A DNA stretch of 64,000 bases from Paraspadella gotoi (Eukaryota; Chaetognatha), in NCBI GenBank assembly GCA_051294375.1, contig CM119271.1, positions 800,721-864,720 on the forward strand. Reading direction: 5' to 3'. Position 1 is the first letter of the stretch; each line of letters starts with the position of its first letter. Both the position numbers and the translations under genes were made by a program. This document shows, in pieces, positions 57,745 to 64,000 of this stretch. The notes under the pieces were generated by a model. The model was not told where the DNA came from, did no database searches, and was given only the letters and a program-made list of their open reading frames with translations.

Positions 57745-57945
57745 GCTATTCTTAATTTTTTGACTTGACCTTCATACCCCACTCTATACAATCTAAAATA
57801 AGTGTAGAAAAACCTTTTTAAAAATGCGATCCCATGAATTGTCGACACGAGAGAGTGAAGAACGAAAATGAGAAGGAGAATCCACCCAATGATTATCGTG
57901 TAAGTCTCCCTGGTTTTTACAAAACAATCCTTGGAATTATACATA
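57745..57945 (-). other. Possible exon encoding a transmembrane helix
   Basis: The minus-strand frame includes ETYTIIIGWILLLIFVLHSL and continues VSTIHGIAFLKR, with a possible acceptor (ACCAG at 57909-57913) and donor (AAAAAG-GTTTTT). The one clear feature is a hydrophobic helix of about 22 residues. Family unknown. Confidence 0.3.
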
Positions 57946-58060
57946 ATTAAATATTTCTATATATTATAGACAAAGCCTATTATTTATTATGAGATAGTAT
58001 AATTAATATGGAATTAACATAGAAAATTAATATATTAAAATGACAGTAAATATTGTTATG

Positions 58061-58267
58061 TATTAGTGACAAAACCGTTCAATATAAGCAGTCCCTGAGC
58101 CTTGGATCAGGCTGTAACCCCGTATTACAGGCGGGTTGAGCGCCCCGTCCCTCTTAACTGCTAAGCGACCACTGGGCTAGAACCCCGGACCTTTGGGTTG
58201 GGAGGCGAATGACTTGACACCGGCACCAATGGCCGCTGATGAACGGTTGGTGGATTTTAGTCCACCA
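58061..58267 (-). mobile_element. tRNA-derived SINE (type 1), full-length
   Basis: Same structure and boundaries as 27618-27822, with B-box-like GGGGTTCTAGCCC. Intergenic, in AT-rich DNA. Confidence 0.8.
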
Positions 58268-59309
58268 TAATATTTCTTAGACGATAACATTGATCAAAGA
58301 CTTAAAGTATGATGCTATCTAAAAATTAATTAAAAAGTTTAAAATTTTTAGTTATAAACAAAAGAAAGGTTTTATTATATAGTATCTGAATTGTAAAAAA
58401 GTTTTTACCTACAGATTATTATGAAATAAGATAACAATTTTTTTCAGTTTTTCAACTATCACTGAAACTATGTCAGTTTTTGTAAATCGCTTTACAGATT
58501 TACTTACCCCCTGAAAAGTTTTTTCTCCCGATTTTCCCAATTTTTTTTTTCGTCTTCTTTATAACTTTTTCTACCTACTATGAGGATTTGTCTCTTACTT
58601 TTTCTACTATGAGCATTTTCCCTTTACTTTCTATAGAAATTTGCTCTTCTGTCTGCACCCACTAGATATTCACTTGCATTGCTTTACACAAAATAACAAA
58701 TTTTTGCTTGTTATGGTCTTAATAAACCAGATGGCTCCACAAACAAAAGAGCGTTTTTAAAACAAAATAGCAATGAAATTTAGTTTTAGTATATCTTTTC
58801 TGAAACAAAAGAACAGTCCTATTAAATCTTCTTTGTATTTTCACCCTATTCTACTAGAGGGCTTTACAAAACAGGAGGCCTTTTGTAAGACAAAGGAACA
58901 TTCAAAAAAATTTATCTGCACCCACTAGATCTTCACTTGCACCTGCTCTACAACAAAATAGCAAGTTTTTTTAAATTTTTTCATTGTAAATATTTTTAAA
59001 AATAATTTTTTTGTTATTTTTGCAAAATATAAAAATATGCAAAATTACCTGTTTTTCTATTTTCTTGTTGCTTGCATTGTGAATGGCCTTCTTTCGCCGC
59101 TTGCAACATAATCTTAAAAGTATAATGATCTTGCCAAACCTTACTATCAAAAAAATTAATAAAAAGTATTATAATCTAATTTGCATATTGCAGTAAATCA
59201 TGATTAAATAGAAATTCAAACAAAAAATATTTGAATCGATATGAAACAAAAAAATGGACACACATTTTAACTTCCTCACCGCCTCACTAATGGAACTTGA
59301 TAGTTGAAA

Positions 59310-59435
59310 GTTGAAAAAATGCTGCAAGTTGAAAACATTATGTAAGTTGAAAAAATTATGCAAGGTGAAAAAATATTGCAAATTGAAAAAATTATACAAG
59401 TTGAAAAAATTATGCAAATTAAAAAAATTATGCAT
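59310..59435. repeat. 18-19-bp minisatellite (GTTGAAAAAATTATGCAA type)
   Basis: A variant of the same array in which GACC has become GAAA. About seven units. Confidence 0.75.
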
Positions 59436-59879
59436 GTGTGGCAAGTCATAGGAGGGTCGATATTATTGATATCACGTGACGATGAGGTGACAACTGAGAT
59501 GTGAGATGTCTAAGATGACATGACAATTATCATTTATGATATAGTCCATCGCAGGGAAAAGATCACCTCTAATTTTGAATTGATTGTTTATTTGATTTGT
59601 TGATTAGAATCATTTGATTTGTTGAATTTGAGATAAAAGTTTTTCTCTAGCTTTTTAATGTATTCTTACATTATAGTAGAGTAGATAAAAACATTTGTTG
59701 TGGAGCATAAAAACAATGTATTCAATTCAAGAGTAAAAATCAGTAAAAAATCAGTAAAAACAAAATCAGAAACCAAAGACCCATCTGGTGGAGGATGATT
59801 TTAATTGGATTCGAAAACAAAAGTCTCAGTTGATTTAAAGGTTTAAAAAAGGGATTTGAAGCTTTTATTTTGTGGCTAG

Positions 59880-59950
59880 CTGGATGGGTAAGTTCGGTGA
59901 ACGAGGCATCCTAGAACCTTAGGCCCGGGTTCGAATCCCGGAGTGGTTAA
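59880..59950 (+). repeat. tRNA-like fragment (SINE remnant)
   Basis: GGCTAGCTGGATGGGTAAG resembles an A box/D arm, and CCGGGTTCGAATCCCGG is a perfect T arm with B box. The anticodon arm and acceptor stem do not close properly, so it is a SINE fragment rather than a tRNA gene. Confidence 0.5.
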
Positions 59951-59974
59951 TTTTTTTATATATGATTTAATTGC

Positions 59975-60345
59975 TACACATGTTGAAAAAATTATGCAAG
60001 TTGAAAAAATTATGCAAGATGAAAAAAATTATACAAGTTAAAAAAATTATGCAACTTGAAAAAATTATACAAGTTGAAAAAATTATACAAGTTGACAAAA
60101 TTATGCAAGTTAAAAAAATTATGCATGTTGAAAAAATTATGCAAGTTGAAAAATTATGCATGATGAAAAAAATATACAAGTTGAAAAAATTACGCAAGTT
60201 GAAAAAATTATGCAGGTTGAAAAAAGTATGCAAGTTGAAAAAATGATAAACGCTAAAAAAATGATAAAAGCTAAAAAAAATAATGCAAGCTAAAAAATTG
60301 ATACAAGCTGAAAAATAATACATGTTGAAAAAATGAAAAAGTTAA
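59975..60345. repeat. 18-19-bp minisatellite, second array of the variant
   Basis: About twenty units of GTTGAAAAAATTATGCAA, decaying to the right, then TATTGGCGCAGCCACTGG at 60427. Separated from the first array by about 540 bp containing the tRNA-like fragment. Confidence 0.8.
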
Positions 60346-60523
60346 AAAATGATGCAAATTTAAAAAAATATTATTATTGCCGCAGTAACAGTTCAGTTTA
60401 AGCCTTTGAAAGCGATTTACATGTATTGGCGCAGCCACTGGTTATTACTTTGTACTGGTTTAAAATTATTTTACTTTTGCCAAATAATTACTTTGAGAAA
60501 AGTTTTATGTGAATCATCCGCAG

Positions 60524-60593
60524 GTCCGACAAGACATCAAAGATTTGCAGAACCGACGAGGTTGTGATCCCTATACCCATCTCGATGGACCAG
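60524..60593 (+). other. Possible 70-bp internal exon
   Basis: ATCCGCAG precedes GTC CGA CAA GAC..., an open frame VRQDIKDLQNRRGCDPYTHL that continues to DGP before a GTTTGC donor. Codon use is GC-richer than the surroundings, which suggests real coding. I cannot name the protein or link it to other exons. Confidence 0.3.
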
Positions 60594-60844
60594 GTTTGCC
60601 TGTGATTGAAATTTATCTATTTTTAGGTTTTTAAATAATTATTACGAAAAAAATATTTTTGCACTAAAACAAATAAATAAAAAAACTATGGAAGGTTGAA
60701 TTCCTAGACAAAATGTAAGAAGGGTATTAATTTTAAATTAAAATTTAAAAATAAACGTAAAAATTTTACTGTACATACTTATTAAACTTAATTATTCTCT
60801 TTATATAATGTAATGGTAAGTGGGATGTTAGTGTTGTCGTCTGG

Positions 60845-61141
60845 AAATAGATCGAGTGTGGATAAAGCGCTAAGTGGGCTGAAGACGACTGTCCATAACT
60901 TCTGTAACCCCCTCTAACAGCCATGGAACGGGTCCTGGGCTTGGAACTAGGCTTGAGGGGCTGCCACGCCCCCAAGGGAGCGTACGGGCGTCCTTACGCT
61001 TCTTACAGGGTAGGTACCGGGTTGGGATTGAAACCGGTACCTAAATGTCTTGAGCTGATGGCTTTACTCAATGAGCCACCTGGTCACAACTGAAAGAGTC
61101 ATGCTTATAGGCGGGGTGAACCTAGGTAATGCCCGACTACT
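60845..61141 (-). mobile_element. tRNA-derived SINE family 2, copy 3
   Basis: Same A and B boxes as the 40.7 kb copies. It is inserted into a sequence whose uninterrupted relative is visible at 26838-26880 (minus strand: CTGGAAATAGA joined to GGAGCATCTATACAACAC). Confidence 0.78.
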
Positions 61142-62084
61142 GGAGCATCTATACAACACAAAGTTAAAAGTTACTTTCCGCCATAGTTTTCTAATTAGAT
61201 ATTAGATATCATTCTTGTTAAGAAGTCATTTATTGAAAATTTCAAAATACCTAAAAGTCTGAGCAGAAGGGGTGGAGAGGATAATTTTTTATGGGATTAA
61301 GGTTATTTATGATTCGTTATTGTTGAGGGTTAAGACTACCAAGTAGAATTGAATGTTCTGATAGGGATACATACCGGGGAAAGCTGTTTAAAGAAAGTGG
61401 CGTCCTTATATATTAGATGTAAATTAAAAGCAACTTTACTAGAGCAAAATACTATGGCGTCTGTTGGTAGGTTGGTCGGTTTGAAAGTTACTGCTGCAAA
61501 ACACCTTTTGCAGGACTTGACTGGTTATATGGCTCATTACTTAAGCATTAAGCAATTCACAAAAAGTCTTATTTTTTTCGTCTTTTTTTGTTTTTATCTG
61601 TCTTTAGAAATACTTTTTCATAGGCTCTAATAATAATCTCTTTACTCTTGAAACAGTTTTGCATTAAAATAGCTAAAAGATAATTTGGCATAATATTTAG
61701 CATACTAAAAAAAATCTTAAAAGCATATGGGTCGTCGCAATCGCATAAGAAAAATCTGAATTGACGACAAATTTTGATACTAAAAAATCAAATTTGCGAT
61801 TGTCAATTAAAAAAAATAATAATTTACTGAGGAAAATTACAGTTATAGTTTCTGAAAATAGAAATCTACTATGAAATTAAATTGAATAGGGGCGGGGGTA
61901 TAGAAATCTCATTACACAAAAATAAATGACACTGCTAAAATCTTTATATCACAAATTACATTCCCCTAACCCTAACTACCCCTAACCCTAACCACCCCTA
62001 ACCCAATTGCTTACCATTTAAAAAATATAACATAAAAATATTATTTATTTTCTTTTCATTTTGGTTATTTGTTTAAGGTAGAAA

Positions 62085-62335
62085 ATGAATTGTTTATGTA
62101 CGAATTTTATTTAGAAATATAAATTTCGCAAAAACGAAATATAATTTTCGCAAAAACGAATTGACTTGTGAAACAAATATTTTTACAGACTCTCTTCAAA
62201 CTTTATGAAAATATTTGTTTCACAAGCCAATTCGTTTTCGCGCTGATGAAGGCTTACATTGAAGTCCGAAATTTATGTTTCTTAGTAAAAAAAACTCGTA
62301 CATCAACAAACAATTCATTTTTTACCTCAAACTTT
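62085..62335. repeat. About 250-bp nested foldback with hammerhead in one arm
   Basis: The outer arms (GGTAGAAAATGAATTGTTTATGTACGA..., and AACAAACAATTCATTTTTTACC) and inner arms (CTTGTGAAACAAATATTTT at 62165 and its complement at 62207) fold on each other. The foldback interrupts the TTAGGG-like repeat seen also at 15600-15900, 19440-20530 and 61890-62500. Confidence 0.65.
62243..62276 (+). ncRNA. Hammerhead ribozyme remnant in a foldback arm
   Basis: CUGAUGA, A, GGCUU-(ACAUUG)-AAGUCC, GAAA, then UUUAUG in place of ACAUGU. The conserved catalytic strands are intact, but the stem III/cleavage segment is replaced. It sits in the right arm of the foldback at 62085-62335. Confidence 0.45.
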
Positions 62336-63324
62336 AAAATTATAAATTTAAATAAATTTAAAACAATTATTATTTATTATAAAATTAAGAAATTTGTATA
62401 TTACTTTGCAAACTAAGACTCGACGCGAGAGAGAAAAATTTAAATGACCGCTAGTACCTAAAGTTGGTTGCGGACGTTGAATAGTAAAGTTACCAGGAAA
62501 TATAATATTTTAATTAAAAAAAGGTTTATATCCGTGCAATTGTATTTTTTTATTAGATCATTGTAATTATTAAAAAACTTGTGTGACTTGCCTATTGATT
62601 TTTTTTTTGAAGCCTTGCAAATCGGAACTTTGAAGTTAAAGCGACGATTCCTGTGGTAATAATACAATCAATTAAAGCTGGTCATCAATGATAAATTTCC
62701 TGAAAGAGGAATAACTTTGGTAATGAACAATATACAGGGTTGTAACCTAAAGTTTTAAAATAATATTCGGTTGTAGCCTCATCGTTTCTGTACCTCTCTC
62801 TCTTTCTCTCCCTCTCTCTCTCTATCTTTTAGGATTTAAGTATTTCGTGTTTTAATTAATTCCACAATTTAATACGTAAAATAAGTGATATATGTCATTT
62901 ATTCTTCCTTTGTAGCAAAGTGAATAAATCGCGCGATACAGAAATCGATAATGAAAACTGTATGATCGAAAATTGATTGAAGCTCCCATTTTTGTGATAA
63001 TGAAAGGACGAAAATAAAAGATCATAATGAAAATGGAAACTTGGAAGGTAATGACGAAAGATTTTTCGGGAGCTCCAAACTCAACTAATTGATCAAATTG
63101 TTCGATTAAACAAACTGATTGATTGATCGATCGGCTCCTCTGCTATAAGTAATACTGTCCAAAAAATGACACACTACATCTTTCAGAATTTAATGGCTTT
63201 TTAGAAAATTTAATTTGGAAAGGCCCTTGATTTAATTTTTAGAGGTCGAGAAGCGGGAAGAACTTGGCACAATGTAGTACTACTATGAGTATGACTAAAC
63301 TCTGACGAAAAAAGCCAGATTTTT

Positions 63325-63870
63325 AGTCGGTTCTGCTTATCAGCAGATTCCTCACTTTGTCGGTCCGTTGGTCCCACCCAAAAATCTTGTCGGTAAATCA
63401 TTATTATCATATCGGAACATCGAATTATGATAAATTACGCAAAAAAATGATGACTGTCCGTCCGTCCCCCCTTAGCGTTAAACTCCAATTACTCGTGATT
63501 GGATGGATGGATTCGAATTAAATTTTGTGTGGGGTAGGAAAGTGTGTGATTGAGCTGGATATAAAATTTTGATGGAATCGTGCGAGTGGAAATAAGTTTA
63601 AATGGAAAAAACAAAGTCATATTTATATATTTATTTATATATTTATATATATATTATATATATATTTATATATATATATTTATTTTCATATTTATCAAAA
63701 ATTGGATAAATAAATTGAATTGAAATTTTGTGTGTTGGTAGGAAAGTATGTAATTAAGCAGAAAAGACAATTTTTATGGTATCGTCGAAGTGGAAAAGAG
63801 TTTTAATTAGAAAACCAAAAGAAACATTTATATGAATTTTTAAAAAAATTATCTCTCTGACTCTCTCTGA
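63325..63870 (-). mobile_element. Hairpin-ended (GTCC)n repeat followed by an 18-bp array
   Basis: AGTCGGTTCTGCTTATCAGCAG at 63328, a GTCCGTCCG tract at 63453, the GGATGGATGG...GTGTGTGATTGAGC segment, then the 18-bp minisatellite running to the window end. Confidence 0.65.
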
Positions 63871-63877
63871 TTGATTG

Positions 63878-64000
63878 ATGGACCAAATTATGCCAGTTGA
63901 CCAAATTATGTCAGTTGACCAAATTATGCCCGTTGATCAAATTATGTCAGTTGACCAAATTATGCCAGTTGACCAAATTATAAGCTGGTTGAACAAATTA
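63878..64000. repeat. 18-bp minisatellite at window end
   Basis: Units GACCAAATTATGCCAGTT; continues beyond the window. Confidence 0.8.

Larger units (their letters stand above)
61890..62500 (+). repeat. Dispersed repeat with CCCTAA-like tract, second copy
   Basis: Same family and orientation as 19440-20530 but without the SINE: CCCTAACCCTAAC-like tract at 61970-62010, foldback, then GGTTGCGGACGTTGAATAGT at the end. The telomere-like tract is degenerate and inside an element, so it is not evidence of a chromosome end. Confidence 0.65.

Noticed and set aside
59880-59950. tRNA gene
   Set aside because: Good T arm and B box, but the anticodon arm and acceptor stem do not form; a SINE-type remnant is more likely.
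61965-62012. CCCTAACCC run as a telomere
   Set aside because: Degenerate and inside a dispersed repeat found at several internal loci; not terminal.

Overview
This is a 64 kb piece of an AT-rich, intron-containing, transposon-dense invertebrate nuclear genome. Evidence: spliced genes with short GT-AG introns, a Pol II-type U1 snRNA, tRNA-derived SINEs, a BEL/Pao-type Gag, and very abundant GA/CT microsatellites. An arthropod is my best guess, mainly from the compact introns and repeat character, but nothing in the window proves it. Three assembly gaps (38156-38255, 38340-38515, 47271-48090) interrupt it.

The gene-bearing part is 17.7-37.6 kb. At 17768-19163 (minus) lies a complete four-exon ATF4-type bZIP transcription factor (338 aa by my splicing). 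Its 5' leader carries a 52-codon upstream ORF in strong start context that overlaps the main start out of frame, which is the classic ATF4 translational-control layout. At 22024-30968 (minus) a 13-exon gene with consistent splice phases encodes a 587-aa single-pass membrane protein: signal peptide, SUEL/rhamnose-binding-type lectin domain, CUB domain, proline-rich stalk, transmembrane helix and a long cytoplasmic tail. Its second intron hosts an antisense U1 snRNA gene (29349-29510, plus). At 35706-37622 (minus) an uninterrupted ORF encodes an unrecognised 638-aa polytopic membrane protein. Further right, 49478-50800 (plus) is a Gag-like ORF with a repeated coiled coil and three zinc-knuckle-like Cys/His clusters, but no protease, RT or integrase follows it.

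Everything else is mostly repeats. The most unusual are hammerhead-ribozyme motifs. Two near-complete type I hammerheads lie in direct tandem on the minus strand at 13341-13377 and 13735-13772, so self-cleavage would release a 394-nt RNA; this looks like a retrozyme or Penelope-terminal-repeat-like element. Related copies and decayed hammerheads occur at 4.8, 6.3, 7.2, 7.9, 19.8, 27.5, 34.7 and 62.2 kb. Some sit in foldback structures with oppositely oriented hammerheads in the two arms.

Other elements include: a tRNA-derived SINE family with two head types on one body; a second SINE family; an 879-bp TTAA-flanked DNA element inserted in a SINE; an element with about 40-bp terminal inverted repeats (45.8-46.8 kb); hairpin-ended elements linked to 18-bp minisatellites; foldback repeats with TTAGGG-like tracts; and a giant imperfect inverted repeat at 50.8-55.6 kb. 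The first 5 kb, 8.8-12.9 kb and 38.5-40.6 kb show no gene that I can support.
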